64,000 nucleotides of DNA, taken from a virus. Positions 40,777 to 49,383 of the stretch are shown piece after piece. A model generated the notes under the pieces. It saw only the letters and a program-made list of their open reading frames with translations, searched no databases and was not told the DNA's origin. The stretch is from positions 62,001-126,000 of the IMG/VR virus record IMGVR_UViG_3300005337_000003; one strand, written 5' to 3'. Each line of letters opens with the position of its first letter. Position 1 is the stretch's first letter. The translations under genes and the position numbers were made by a program.

Positions 40777-41121
40777 ATGACTTTCAAGGAAATCAACTCC
40801 CACGAGGACGCCTGCAGGGTATTGGGGAAAGACCCGGCGCAATCTATAACCACTGACCAGAAGATAACAGACATCTGCAATAGTTTCAATAAGCTGAGCG
40901 GCTTTAAGGCTGATTTTAATAACCCTAAACAGAAAAAGTGGCGCCCCTTTTTCATAATGGATGAGGCGGGCTTCCGCTTCGATGACTCGTGCTACGGTGA
41001 TTCGTACTCTAGTGTGGATGTCGGCTCTCGCCTTTGCCATTATGTAGGATCCCAGGAGGAAGCTGATCATCTGGGACAGCAGTTTGAGGCGCTACATGGC
41101 GCTCACTATATGGGACAGTAA
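40777..41121 (+). CDS. conserved phage protein of unknown function
   Basis: 114 residues. SHEDACRVLGKDP at the start, KWRPFFIMDEAGFRF in the middle and LGQQFEALH at the end match the outline of a widespread small phage protein. Function unknown. Confidence 0.72.
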   Translation: MTFKEINSHEDACRVLGKDPAQSITTDQKITDICNSFNKLSGFKADFNNPKQKKWRPFFIMDEAGFRFDDSCYGDSYSSVDVGSRLCHYVGSQEEADHLGQQFEALHGAHYMGQ

Positions 41122-41142
41122 CATGACAAATAAGACAAATAA

Positions 41143-41391
41143 ATGGCAAAAACATCAAAAAAATATCCCGAACACAAAAAGCTACAAAAAGTCCATAAAG
41201 AATCCCAGGCCATCGGCGCATTCTTGGAATGGCTAAGTAGCGAAGGCATTTACCTTGCAGAAAAGAGCTCTGAGGGCACCAGTTTAAGAAAATTATACAG
41301 TGATCCAAATATGATCTTAGCGGTATATTACGGAATAAACCTGACTACCCTGGAAAAAGAGAAAAGGGCTATGTTAGAGGAACTAAAATAA
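41143..41391 (+). CDS. conserved phage protein of unknown function
   Basis: 82 residues. YPEHKKLQKV-x(n)-SQAIGAFLEWL and NLTTLEKEKRAMLEEL are conserved segments of a short phage family. Helical. Function unknown. Confidence 0.75.
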   Translation: MAKTSKKYPEHKKLQKVHKESQAIGAFLEWLSSEGIYLAEKSSEGTSLRKLYSDPNMILAVYYGINLTTLEKEKRAMLEELK

Positions 41392-41416
41392 TCATCAATA
41401 TTAAAAACAAAAAAAA

Positions 41417-42115
41417 ATGGGATGTGATATACACATGTTTTGCGAGATCCGCTTTCACAAAGAGGGAAAATGGCAGGAAGTCGGAAAGATTTTCAAAAAC
41501 AAATACCACAAGCCGGGCAAAGAAAATGTGGTTGATGAGGATGGCTATGAGTGGAATCCTGAATTTGTAAGAACTCCCTATGATATCCGGAATTACGATT
41601 TATTTGCTATACTCGCTGATGTAAGGAATGGCCGTGGGTTTGCTAGCATAAAGACCGGCGAAGGGTTCGTACCAATCTGTGAGCCAAAGGGTCTGCCAAA
41701 AGATGTATCGGAATTTATCCGGGAACAATCCGACAGATGGGATGGAGACGGACATTCTCATAGTTTTTTAACAGTTCAAGAACTAAAAGATTATGATTGG
41801 GATCAAACCACAGTACTCAGAGGCAGTATACCGTTTGAGGACTGGAAAAAGCTTCATGTCGCTAAAAAGTGTCCAGAAGCTTATTGTGGGGCCATTTCGG
41901 GCCCAGGAATTGTAACGATAGACGAAACAACAGCCTCACTGATTCTGGACGGCAAAATCCCTAAAGATCTGGAGGGGAAAAGGATCTACGTGGATTATTA
42001 TTGGTCGGAAACCTATCGCAGCTGCTGTGATTTCTTCGTTGAAGAAACAATTCCGGAACTTGAAAAGCTAGGAGATCCAAAAGATGTGAGAATAGTGTTT
42101 TGGTTTGATAATTAG
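41417..42115 (+). CDS. MGCDIH-type phage protein
   Basis: 232 residues. It starts MGCDIHMFCEIR, the signature of a family in phages and bacteria. NYDLFAILADVRNGRG is a second conserved segment; histidine, cysteine and aspartate near the N-terminus suggest a metal site. Function not established. Last gene before the convergent HTH regulator. Confidence 0.8.
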   Translation: MGCDIHMFCEIRFHKEGKWQEVGKIFKNKYHKPGKENVVDEDGYEWNPEFVRTPYDIRNYDLFAILADVRNGRGFASIKTGEGFVPICEPKGLPKDVSEFIREQSDRWDGDGHSHSFLTVQELKDYDWDQTTVLRGSIPFEDWKKLHVAKKCPEAYCGAISGPGIVTIDETTASLILDGKIPKDLEGKRIYVDYYWSETYRSCCDFFVEETIPELEKLGDPKDVRIVFWFDN

Positions 42116-42245
42116 ATAAAAATTAACAAATAGCGGCATAGTAATCCTTTCTAACTTCCTAAACGTCAATACTAAAAACAACAAGCTTAAGCTGGATGCG
42201 TCAAGAAGGGGCTAAAACGTAAACAAAGAACGTCAAAAAAAGAGA

Positions 42246-42950
42246 TCAGAAGGACCAGGAATTCGGCAGCATCCTCATCACCCGCCCATAACGGTCCTGG
42301 TAGTGGTGCTTAAGGCAGGCAGATTCGGCAAATTGCAGAGCGCGGGAATTCCCGGTCAGTATGACCAGGGGTGCGTTCTTGATTTTCCGGGCTTTGCCTG
42401 CTTTGAGTAGCTTTTTCATGAAGTAGACCGCCGAGGTCTTCTTGGTCCCCAGGTGGGCCCCAATCCGCTTATAGGAGGCATAATACGTCGTTACACCAGG
42501 TAGCAGGGTAAACCTGCCGTGCTTTCTCTCCCGTCTCCGGGCGGATGCGTCATATCGGTCCGACTGTTGCCTCAAATGATCGAATTGTGCCTTTTTGCAC
42601 TTTAGGATCTCGTACTTTAAAATATCAATAACCTCCCGCAGGGTTTTCACATTCCGGGGTATTATAAACCCGATGCGGGATCTGCTCACGGTAATATCAT
42701 CAGCCAGGTCGTGCAGCTTGCGGAAGCAATAGTTGCCATTATGGTGTCTGACAAGGCCTGCCTTCTCTGCCCGCGCCAGGTATTTACGTACGCTGGCAGC
42801 TGAGATGCCCAGGGACTTGCCCATCTTACGCAGGGAGCCTGCATACAGGCAGGAATTGACAAACCTGAGCTTAAGGAACACGCATAGACCTAAAGCCTTC
42901 AGACCACCGCCTGAGGCAAAGTGTTCTATAAGGCGATAGGTTATACGCAT
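42246..42950 (-). CDS. HTH DNA-binding regulator, opposite to the early block
   Basis: 234 residues, strongly basic (ARRRERKHGR). LGISAASVRKYLARAEKAGLV (48-68) is a clear helix-turn-helix with wing; a second HTH-like part (IGAHLGTKKTSAVYFMKKL) lies near 165-185. Two DNA-binding modules suggest a replication initiator or repressor. Its promoter region holds inverted repeats, which could be its own operators. Only minus-strand gene in the right half. Confidence 0.7.
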   Translation of the reverse strand: MRITYRLIEHFASGGGLKALGLCVFLKLRFVNSCLYAGSLRKMGKSLGISAASVRKYLARAEKAGLVRHHNGNYCFRKLHDLADDITVSRSRIGFIIPRNVKTLREVIDILKYEILKCKKAQFDHLRQQSDRYDASARRRERKHGRFTLLPGVTTYYASYKRIGAHLGTKKTSAVYFMKKLLKAGKARKIKNAPLVILTGNSRALQFAESACLKHHYQDRYGRVMRMLPNSWSF

Positions 42951-43080
42951 AGGTGTATCCTGGAGAGGGTTAAAGTGTTGCGCAGTTTAACGACTCGTAA
43001 GAAAAAACAAAAACGGATACACCCGGACTGTTAATGTGTTTCATATTTTTGTTTTTTCATATTACATTCGTAACTGCGCA
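42951..43080. promoter_or_regulatory. inverted repeats between divergent genes
   Basis: GGTGTATCC (42952-42960) with GGATACACC (43015-43023); GTTAAA/TTTAAC (969-974 with 986-991 of the 42,000 block); TTGCGCAGTT (42978-42987) with AACTGCGCA inverted at 43072-43080. These lie between the HTH gene and the DUF7666 gene, and so are candidates for its operators. TATTTTTG at 43045-43052 is a possible -7 box on the plus strand. Confidence 0.55.
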
Positions 43081-43172
43081 GTGTGAAGATAAGTAACCTT
43101 TAGGATCAAAATAGCTCTACACAAAAATAATTTCGTACTAATAACCAATAAATTACGTAAAAAAGAATAAAA

Positions 43173-44033
43173 ATGGCTAAAAAAGACAAGAGAGAGCCTA
43201 TTATAGGCTACAAGGTATTTAATTCAGACTTAACGTGTCGTGGATTTCAATTTGAGATAGGTAAGAGTTACAAACACACAGGCGAGTTAAAGATATGTAA
43301 CAGTGGATTCCACTTCTGCCTTAATGCATCACATTGTTTCTCATATTATAGCTTCGACCTTAAAAATGCAGTTTGCGAGGTAGAGGCCCTGGGGGACATT
43401 CAAACACACAGTGAGGATTCAAAAGTTGTGACTAATCACATTAAGATCATCCGTCAGCTGACCTGGGATGAGGTATTAAAAGTTTCCAATGAAGGAACTG
43501 GCAATACTGGACACGGCAACGCCGGTAATGACAACGCCGGTAATCGCAACGCCGGTAATCGCAACGCCGGTAATCGCAACGCCGGTAATTACAACGCCGG
43601 TAATCGCAACGCCGGTTATGGCAACGCCGGTAATGACAACGCCGGTAATTACAACGCCGGTAATCGCAACGCCGGTTATGGCAACGCCGGTAATGACAAC
43701 GCCGGAGCGTTTAACACTACCGAATCATTCAGAATGTTTAACAAGCAATCTAAATGGACATTTGAAGATTTCAGGAAATCGAAAGCATTTGAACTACTAC
43801 ACACAATCGACACGACCATGTGGATAGCCTCCTACCAAATGTCAGAACAAGAAAAGAAGGATCATCCACACCATGTAACAACTGGTGGATATATTAAGAA
43901 CATTCCATTTAAGGAAGCTTTCGTTAATAAATGGAATAATTGGAGTGAATCAAGTCAGGAGGCTTTTAAAAATCTGCCAGGTTTTGATTCTAAAGTATTT
44001 GAGGAAGCCACAGGCGTTAAAGTAAAAAAATAA
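43173..44033 (+). CDS. DUF7666-type protein with NAG pentapeptide repeats
   Basis: 286 residues. Residues 8-110 are a DUF7666-type domain: IIGYKVFNSDLTCRGFQFE, ICNSGFHFC and EALGDIQTHSEDSK. Residues about 112-183 consist of pentapeptides of the form NAGN-x, some 13 in a row, which probably form a beta-helix-like rod. A C-terminal helical part follows. The repeats are 15 nt long, with a perfect 60-nt tandem copy, so length may change quickly. Function unknown; could be a sensor or a decoy surface. Confidence 0.75.
   Translation: MAKKDKREPIIGYKVFNSDLTCRGFQFEIGKSYKHTGELKICNSGFHFCLNASHCFSYYSFDLKNAVCEVEALGDIQTHSEDSKVVTNHIKIIRQLTWDEVLKVSNEGTGNTGHGNAGNDNAGNRNAGNRNAGNRNAGNYNAGNRNAGYGNAGNDNAGNYNAGNRNAGYGNAGNDNAGAFNTTESFRMFNKQSKWTFEDFRKSKAFELLHTIDTTMWIASYQMSEQEKKDHPHHVTTGGYIKNIPFKEAFVNKWNNWSESSQEAFKNLPGFDSKVFEEATGVKVKK
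43515..43705 (+). repeat. 15-nt tandem repeat in a coding region
   Basis: Unit AACGCCGGTAATxxC, about 13 copies with changes mainly in the last positions. A 60-nt segment, 43581-43640, is copied exactly at 43641-43700. The repeat does not break the reading frame because the unit is a multiple of three. Confidence 0.9.
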
Positions 44034-44384
44034 ATGAAAACAGTCACAAATCAAATCGAAGATTTACTCGAAAAAGCTAATTCGTTGGCTGAATACGAGG
44101 TAAATCGCCTCGCTCGGGAAGTACTGAAGAATAATCCGGAACTGGCGAGCTTCGTCATGGGAATGGGTAGTTATTTTTTCAGGGCTAATAAAGCTGCGTG
44201 CAGCTTATTTACCTTCGACGTAGGTAATATAATCCATACGTCTATGGGTGAAAATTTATCAATCTTGCGGAATATGACTGGCTATAAAGAACTGGAAGAC
44301 TTTATAGCCAGGTGGGACTACGAATTAAAGTTAACAGGATCTCCTATGATTCTTACAAGTAAAGAGATAGAAACAAATAGATAA
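44034..44384 (+). CDS. conserved-looking phage protein
   Basis: 116 residues, starting at the base after the previous stop. REVLKNNPELASFVMGMGSYFF resembles a phage family with the motif EF-V-x-x-MGT-x-x-F. Helical. Function unknown. Confidence 0.7.
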   Translation: MKTVTNQIEDLLEKANSLAEYEVNRLAREVLKNNPELASFVMGMGSYFFRANKAACSLFTFDVGNIIHTSMGENLSILRNMTGYKELEDFIARWDYELKLTGSPMILTSKEIETNR

Positions 44385-44386
44385 AT

Positions 44387-44767
44387 ATGAAAAAATTTGT
44401 AATCAAAAGTGTCGAGATAAGGATAGTGGAAGCCAATTATGAGAGTGGACAAATGCCGGAAACCGAGACTTCTCAATTCCCAACGTCGTTCAGAGGTGAA
44501 ATGTTTAACACCGTCGAAGAATTAATATTAATTCTCGGTGAACCCACAATTAATAAGGAATGTTTTGTGGCTTTTGAGGATAGAATAATAGTCAGCTATA
44601 TGTGCGACGACCGCCAATTACCACTGTCTGCTCTTGAAGAGGAAGAGTGGAAAGCTGGCAGATTTGTAGCCTACCAAAAAACTATTGATGTTCAAGTGAG
44701 TGTTATCGAGGAATATAACGCTACTCAGAAAGAAATAGCAGAATTACTATTAATACAAAATTATTAA
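44387..44767 (+). CDS. unknown protein
   Basis: 126 residues, 2 nt after the previous gene, acidic, mixed fold (KFVIKSVEIRIVE). Same general look as the next gene. No family recognised. Confidence 0.68.
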   Translation: MKKFVIKSVEIRIVEANYESGQMPETETSQFPTSFRGEMFNTVEELILILGEPTINKECFVAFEDRIIVSYMCDDRQLPLSALEEEEWKAGRFVAYQKTIDVQVSVIEEYNATQKEIAELLLIQNY

Positions 44768-44782
44768 ATCAAAAATGAAACC

Positions 44783-45157
44783 ATGCAAAAAGAGATATTA
44801 ACAGTAGAATTTCGTTACCAGGATGTGCCTAAAGATGAATATCTTGTCGATTATGTGACTAAGAGGATAACGATAGGCATATACGACACTTTGGAGGAGG
44901 CTGTTAGCGTAGGCAATCAGGTGATACAAATCCTGGCTGAAAAATTTAAGGTAAGGCCTGAGGATGATAATTTCAAACTTGTGTTCTTGTTCGGAAATCC
45001 TAAAAGATTAGTATCTAATTGTTTTTATCCTACAAGGGGTATACAATTCTTTGCGAATATAACGCCACTAAAATTCGACAATCTGTCGGATACCATAGAA
45101 GAAGCTTTTAAAGCAGCCGACAGGTATGAAAAGTACAAGAAAGAAATAAATGAATAA
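44783..45157 (+). CDS. unknown protein
   Basis: 124 residues, strand-rich N-terminus (LTVEFRYQDVPKDEYLVD) and helical end (EEAFKAADRYEKYKKEI). Possibly related to the previous gene in build. Unknown function. Confidence 0.68.
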   Translation: MQKEILTVEFRYQDVPKDEYLVDYVTKRITIGIYDTLEEAVSVGNQVIQILAEKFKVRPEDDNFKLVFLFGNPKRLVSNCFYPTRGIQFFANITPLKFDNLSDTIEEAFKAADRYEKYKKEINE

Positions 45158-45159
45158 CA

Positions 45160-45318
45160 ATGGATGCAAGAACAATTTATTATTACTGGCGTATCTATCG
45201 CCACTACCTTAGTCGCCACGGATTATTTGACGACAGCGATACTATTGGAAAAAGAAAAACTTCTTATTTTTTGCCTGGAGGCATATTAACTAAAAACTTA
45301 AAAGACAATGATAAATAA
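45160..45318 (+). CDS. small basic protein
   Basis: 52 residues, YYYWRIYRHYLSRHG, rich in tyrosine and arginine, overlapping the next start by 11 nt. Support comes from the tight fit between its neighbours. No family recognised. Confidence 0.55.
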   Translation: MDARTIYYYWRIYRHYLSRHGLFDDSDTIGKRKTSYFLPGGILTKNLKDNDK

Positions 45319-45721
45319 AACACTAAAAGACCTCGTAATAAAAGAGGCAAAGAACCTCCGGAAGGCCGCAAGCCAGGAAGAATTACGTAAACTTAATTTT
45401 AGATCGCTACATCCCCAGTCCTCTAGTTTATGCATATACGGACAGATGACCGGGAGTTGTTGGTCGGGTAGGGCATTAGAGCTGATTCTATCGTGTGCAG
45501 AGGGGGTATATAAAGTGACACCTCGCATGGGTGATTACTTAGGAAATTCTGAACTCAGTGGTAAACCATATAAGCTACCCTCGGGTTTTACCAGGAATGA
45601 CAAATATTGCTCACCCATAGAAAAATTCATAGCATTAGCCAAAAGGACAGAGAGAGATATCTGGAATGAAGAACTGATTAAATACCTGCGGGGCGAGATA
45701 AAAATCTTAAAATTCAAATAA
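45308..45721 (+). CDS. unknown protein, paralogue of 33021
   Basis: 137 residues. Same outline as the 33021 protein: EAKNL, CIYGQMTGSCWSGRALEL and YCSPIEKF. The central 37 nt are identical to those of the other copy, while the rest has diverged. Unknown function. Confidence 0.75.
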   Translation: MINKTLKDLVIKEAKNLRKAASQEELRKLNFRSLHPQSSSLCIYGQMTGSCWSGRALELILSCAEGVYKVTPRMGDYLGNSELSGKPYKLPSGFTRNDKYCSPIEKFIALAKRTERDIWNEELIKYLRGEIKILKFK

Positions 45722-45722
45722 A

Positions 45723-45899
45723 ATGCAAATAGTGATAGTAATTAAGGACGGCAATATTGAGAAGATTCTGGCTGATTCCAAACGGGTTGAAGTATCGGTA
45801 ATAGATGCAGATTTTGCTAATCCTCTAGCCTTTACTTATACTCCAGACGAAATCCTAACACCTGAGGCATTAAAGCATTTCATTGATGGATATGAATAA
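45723..45899 (+). CDS. small unknown protein
   Basis: 58 residues, strand-rich N-terminus (MQIVIVIKDGNIEKIL) and a helical end (TPEALKHFIDGYE). Resembles small phage proteins that start with a strand of hydrophobic residues. Overlaps the next start. Confidence 0.6.
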   Translation: MQIVIVIKDGNIEKILADSKRVEVSVIDADFANPLAFTYTPDEILTPEALKHFIDGYE

Positions 45900-46269
45900 G
45901 CATATTGAACTATTCAGTTCAGGGCTCTCGCTTCAGCGGGATCCCGATCTTGACTTTGGTCACCATTTCAAAGGGTACGGTATACACGATTCCTGGGTAA
46001 ATATAAAAATGTGGGCCCATGGCCAGCAAGCTATTATACTGATCACCAACGGCGAAGGCACAAGCGTTACCAATGCAGCTGAGCAGATCTTAACGGAAGT
46101 ATATAACAAGTCCATAAAGTACCAAAATTTCCACCATCTTAACTGCGTATGGATAGAGACCTACAATCCGCAGAAGGGAATAGACTTTATTATTCCCAAA
46201 TGGGCATATAAAGGTCTGGAACCCATGGTGGAATCTGTAACGTGGAAACATTTAGGAAAACTATTATGA
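45892..46269 (+). CDS. unknown protein
   Basis: 125 residues from ATG 45892; starts at 45883 or 45886 are possible. Strand-rich (AIILITNGEGTSVTNAAEQIL). ATGA overlap with the next gene. No family recognised. Confidence 0.65.
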   Translation: MNKHIELFSSGLSLQRDPDLDFGHHFKGYGIHDSWVNIKMWAHGQQAIILITNGEGTSVTNAAEQILTEVYNKSIKYQNFHHLNCVWIETYNPQKGIDFIIPKWAYKGLEPMVESVTWKHLGKLL

Positions 46270-46496
46270 CAGAGGAGGAGTATAATGCGCTGCCAGACTG
46301 CGAATACCAGTGTGAGCATGGCTGGCTGCCAGGTAAGTTTGTCCGACGAGCCTGGGCCTCGGTCAATGTAGCTATAAAGACCAAAACCTATGGTATCGTA
46401 ATTACCAGGTATCTGGCCAGCAGAGTGCGTATAGGAGGGACTGTTCTGAGCAGGATCTCAGAATTTGATTTTACAAATCCATTTAAACCATTCTAA
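46266..46496 (+). CDS. small unknown protein
   Basis: 76 residues from ATG 46266, overlapping the previous stop. YNALPDCEYQCEHGW has two cysteines and a histidine near the start. Basic middle. Function unknown. Confidence 0.6.
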   Translation: MTEEEYNALPDCEYQCEHGWLPGKFVRRAWASVNVAIKTKTYGIVITRYLASRVRIGGTVLSRISEFDFTNPFKPF

Positions 46497-46500
46497 AAAA

Positions 46501-46644
46501 ATGAAAGCTAAAAAAATCCATATAGCAACCAACAGTAGAAAATACCGCGTGTTGCGCGCATCTGCATTAGATTATTACGTATGGGTTGAATTCCTGGATG
46601 ATCCAGGCAAAGAATACTTAGTCATGCACTACCAGTCTCAATAA
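46501..46644 (+). CDS. small unknown protein
   Basis: 47 residues, strand-rich (YRVLRASALDYYVWVEF). Four nt after the previous gene. Function unknown. Confidence 0.55.
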   Translation: MKAKKIHIATNSRKYRVLRASALDYYVWVEFLDDPGKEYLVMHYQSQ

Positions 46645-46682
46645 GGGTGCGTTAAGCCCTTTTAACCTTAAAACACAGCAAA

Positions 46683-46871
46683 ATGAAAAAACCTTCGGTA
46701 AAACTAATTGGGGAAAATGGCAACACAATGAACTTACTGTCCATCTGCACTAGGGCACTTAAACGCGACGGACAGGCCGAAAAGGCACGGGAATTAACCC
46801 AAAAAATATTCAACGCTGCGAGTTACAAGGATGCCTTAAAAATATTAGGCGAATACGTTAATATTAAATAA
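46683..46871 (+). CDS. small conserved phage protein
   Basis: 62 residues. KPSVKLIGENGNTMNLLSICTRALKR and SYKDALKILGEYVNI follow the outline KP-x-V-x-L-x-G-x-x-GNA-x(n)-C-x-x-A of a short, widespread phage protein of unknown role. Confidence 0.75.
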   Translation: MKKPSVKLIGENGNTMNLLSICTRALKRDGQAEKARELTQKIFNAASYKDALKILGEYVNIK

Positions 46872-46906
46872 TGCTCCCCCTAACGCGGTGAATAACATAA
46901 AAAACA

Positions 46907-47164
46907 ATGAATGTAAGTAAAAGCTATACTCTATTTAAAATTAAATATCGGGTTGAAATTAAATCCGACTCTATCATTCAAACAAAATGGTGCTTGCAAA
47001 ATGATAGCGGAATTGGAAGTCCTGAATACACTATCTGCGGCTTGGCTACACCAGATTCCACACTTAAAATGGAAGATTTTGAGGCAACTGGACACAAAAG
47101 TGGTGGCACGATCACATGTCCCGATTGTTTGCGACATTTGAATTGGTGTAAAAAAGTAAAATAA
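46907..47164 (+). CDS. small zinc-type protein
   Basis: 85 residues with CGLA and TITCPDCLRHLNWCKK, giving a probable zinc site (C-x2-C-x3-H-x3-C). Strand-rich N-terminus. Function unknown. Confidence 0.65.
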   Translation: MNVSKSYTLFKIKYRVEIKSDSIIQTKWCLQNDSGIGSPEYTICGLATPDSTLKMEDFEATGHKSGGTITCPDCLRHLNWCKKVK

Positions 47165-47183
47165 TAAATAAAAACTTATCAAA

Positions 47184-47588
47184 ATGAAAAAACCAGTAAA
47201 CATGAGGTTGTGGTACCCAACAGAAAAACGAATGGTATATACAGGCATGATTACATTTGATTTGAGGGATTGTTCTTGGATGTGGGAAGGCAGACATGGT
47301 TCGTTCCATTCCCATTTTGGGGAGTTAATGTACGGTACAGGCATTATCATTATTCACAAAGGAAAAGAGCGTGAATTATTTGAGGGAGATATTATTCGTG
47401 TTGGAGGTAAAGAAGGAAATACGGTTGAAATTGTCAGAAATGAGCGTGGCGGCGGGTTTAATACTAAGCCAGAAATTACTTATGCCTCCTGGGGATGGGA
47501 AGAAACCATATGCGATCATTCAGATCGTATAGAATATCTCGGAAACGTTTTTGAAACTCCTGAATTGCAAACCTTCCCTGTTTCCTGA
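47184..47588 (+). CDS. YopX-type phage protein
   Basis: 134 residues. LRLWYPTEKRMVYTG-type start, ELFEGDIIRVGG (70-81) and IEYLGNVFETPEL (near the end) follow the YopX family pattern (EGDIV and GN-x-x-x-NPEL). The family is widespread in phages and its function is unknown. Confidence 0.78.
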   Translation: MKKPVNMRLWYPTEKRMVYTGMITFDLRDCSWMWEGRHGSFHSHFGELMYGTGIIIIHKGKERELFEGDIIRVGGKEGNTVEIVRNERGGGFNTKPEITYASWGWEETICDHSDRIEYLGNVFETPELQTFPVS

Positions 47589-47655
47589 TAAGTTCAGGGA
47601 ACGCCTCCTAAGAGTAAGCGCCGAGAGATAATACGCTAAATACTCGGTATCTCTG

Positions 47656-47685
47656 CCCCCACCCGACATACAGCGGTGGGGGTTT
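47656..47685 (+). terminator. terminator after the YopX gene
   Basis: CCCCCACC-11 nt-GGTGGGGG, eight pairs, then TTTGG. Before it lies AGAGATA/TATCTCT (47626-47654), a second stem. Confidence 0.7.
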
Positions 47686-47792
47686 GGAAAAAAGGTGAGA
47701 CACTTGAAGATTTAAAATTATGGAAAACAGTCCGGTTTTAACCTTTGAATGTATGGCAAGTGAAATCAACTAAACTTTAACAGTTAAAAGAA

Positions 47793-48365
47793 ATGAAAAC
47801 AACTAAAACAATACACACAAACGCCGATATTTCTACAGAGTTAGCTAAGGGCATTGCTTTAAAGTTATTCCTAGATGAAGACTTCTTTATCATTGAGAAT
47901 GGCGAAGAAGTACTAGCGTTTGAGGGAGAGCTGAAAAAAGCTAAACAAAAATTTAAGGCCGCAGGTAACAAATCAGACGATTCATTTACGGAGTGGGCAT
48001 TAGAGAGCTTAATTAGAGTTACAGAAATTTTTAAAGATGAAGAATCCGATGGGTATATGGTGCTTACCGACGAAGAAGCGTATGAAAAAGCGGCGCAAAA
48101 TATTGAAGATAGCCTGTGGGCATTTGACCCAAGTTTTTTATCTAATATGACTGGTATTGATATGTCAGTTTTTGAAGCAGTTCAAGCGAATGGGAAATGC
48201 GAAGATAACAACGACGCCATTAGGAGTTGTATTGGTGATGTGGAGAACTTTGTTCAGGAGGCTATTGAAGCAGACGGACGAGGACACTTTATATCATCTT
48301 ATGACGGGAAAGAACAAGAGCAAACAGTTAGCGATGTATTGTATTATATTTATCGACTGCGATAA
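47793..48365 (+). CDS. unknown acidic protein
   Basis: 190 residues, acidic and helical, with EADGRGHFISSYDGKEQE and a final YYIYR. GRGHF-x-S-x-YDG is a segment I associate with small phage proteins. Possibly related to anti-restriction proteins in composition only. Function unknown. Confidence 0.7.
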   Translation: MKTTKTIHTNADISTELAKGIALKLFLDEDFFIIENGEEVLAFEGELKKAKQKFKAAGNKSDDSFTEWALESLIRVTEIFKDEESDGYMVLTDEEAYEKAAQNIEDSLWAFDPSFLSNMTGIDMSVFEAVQANGKCEDNNDAIRSCIGDVENFVQEAIEADGRGHFISSYDGKEQEQTVSDVLYYIYRLR

Positions 48366-48526
48366 TGGATAAAGTAATCATCTTGGAATGTCAAATCCAA
48401 TACTGGCAGTCACGACAAAGTCATGCCTTCAGATCAACATTCGATTCGGAGCATTACATAAAAGTAATACAGGCCAAGGTGGATGCCTGCAATTCCACCA
48501 TTAATAAAGAGCACAAAAAGACATGA
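48365..48526 (+). CDS. small helical protein
   Basis: 53 residues with helix QIQYWQSRQSHAFRST. Overlaps its neighbours by 1 and 4 nt, which supports it. Unknown function. Confidence 0.6.
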   Translation: MDKVIILECQIQYWQSRQSHAFRSTFDSEHYIKVIQAKVDACNSTINKEHKKT

Positions 48527-48828
48527 AGCCAGACTACGATAAAATGTACAGGATCCTCAAAGGCCCAAACGACCTGATGACTCAGCAGGCCCGCAGGAAT
48601 GCCTTATGGTTGAAAGCCCGGGCACAGGAGAGAATCAACCAGGCCAAACAGGAGATTCTCAACCGGTTCCTGGCTGACACATACCGACGTTATTTTCCAG
48701 ATGCTACAGGAGAGTCATTGCCTATTATTACATCCCCTGTGATTGATAGTACGGTAGATATACCTACGATCCGATTTAATAAACATCAACTCTATGAAAT
48801 ATTGGAGGAAAGTGGTATACTTGCCTGA
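48523..48828 (+). CDS. unknown helical protein
   Basis: 101 residues, charged helices (QERINQAKQEILNRFLADTYRR). ATGA overlap upstream and 1-nt overlap downstream. No family recognised. Confidence 0.65.
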   Translation: MKPDYDKMYRILKGPNDLMTQQARRNALWLKARAQERINQAKQEILNRFLADTYRRYFPDATGESLPIITSPVIDSTVDIPTIRFNKHQLYEILEESGILA

Positions 48829-49034
48829 TGTCATTCCCGGAACATAAGAAAGAACGCCTGGGCAAACTAATAAAAAAGCGGAACCGCAAGGCCTGGACGG
48901 AGCAATCTATCCAGGCGTTGTTGGTAAAGCTGGAAAAACTATGGGACGGTAAACTAAAACCAGAGGATTTATATAGTCCAGGCGTAACATACCAGGACCT
49001 GATAAGGGAGCTGGGCATACACAATGAATTATGA
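48828..49034 (+). CDS. small basic protein
   Basis: 68 residues. KKRNRKAWTEQSIQALLVKLEKL suggests a nucleic-acid or protein-binding helix; YSPGVTYQDLIRELGI at the end. ATGA overlap with the next gene. Unknown function. Confidence 0.62.
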   Translation: MSFPEHKKERLGKLIKKRNRKAWTEQSIQALLVKLEKLWDGKLKPEDLYSPGVTYQDLIRELGIHNEL

Positions 49035-49372
49035 TACCTAAAAAAGCAATAGACCCTGAATTATTGGAAAGGTTTTCCATCCTCTTAAGGGAGCAAAAGG
49101 AACCCGCAGCCATAAAACAGGCACTGTCAATAAGCAACAATGACTATATCCGTTACCTTTCCGAGTACATTAAGGTAATGAAAGCAGCTACAAAAGTCAA
49201 CAAGGTTCTATATAAAACACCCAGAGAAGAACAGGCAGCCGATACCTGGGAGAAAATTAATATCCTTATACAGTGTTACCAAAATACCAGTAAAATGGAA
49301 GACAGGATCCACTTCGAAAGGCACATCGACCACCTGGCAGAGTATTATGCCTCCTACCTTGTTCATCCTTAA
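49031..49372 (+). CDS. unknown helical protein
   Basis: 113 residues, all-helical (AIDPELLERFSILLREQKEPAAI). Coupled to the previous gene. No family recognised. Confidence 0.65.
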   Translation: MIPKKAIDPELLERFSILLREQKEPAAIKQALSISNNDYIRYLSEYIKVMKAATKVNKVLYKTPREEQAADTWEKINILIQCYQNTSKMEDRIHFERHIDHLAEYYASYLVHP

Positions 49373-49383
49373 AAATACAAACA

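Noticed and set aside
43505-43710. Tandem repeats as a CRISPR array
   Set aside because: The units are 15 nt, coding, without unique spacers.
43489-43827. Second ORF of TPVIA/TPVMT repeats in the repeat region
   Set aside because: Frame-shifted reading of the 15-nt repeats; the NAG frame carries the DUF7666 domain and fits the operon.
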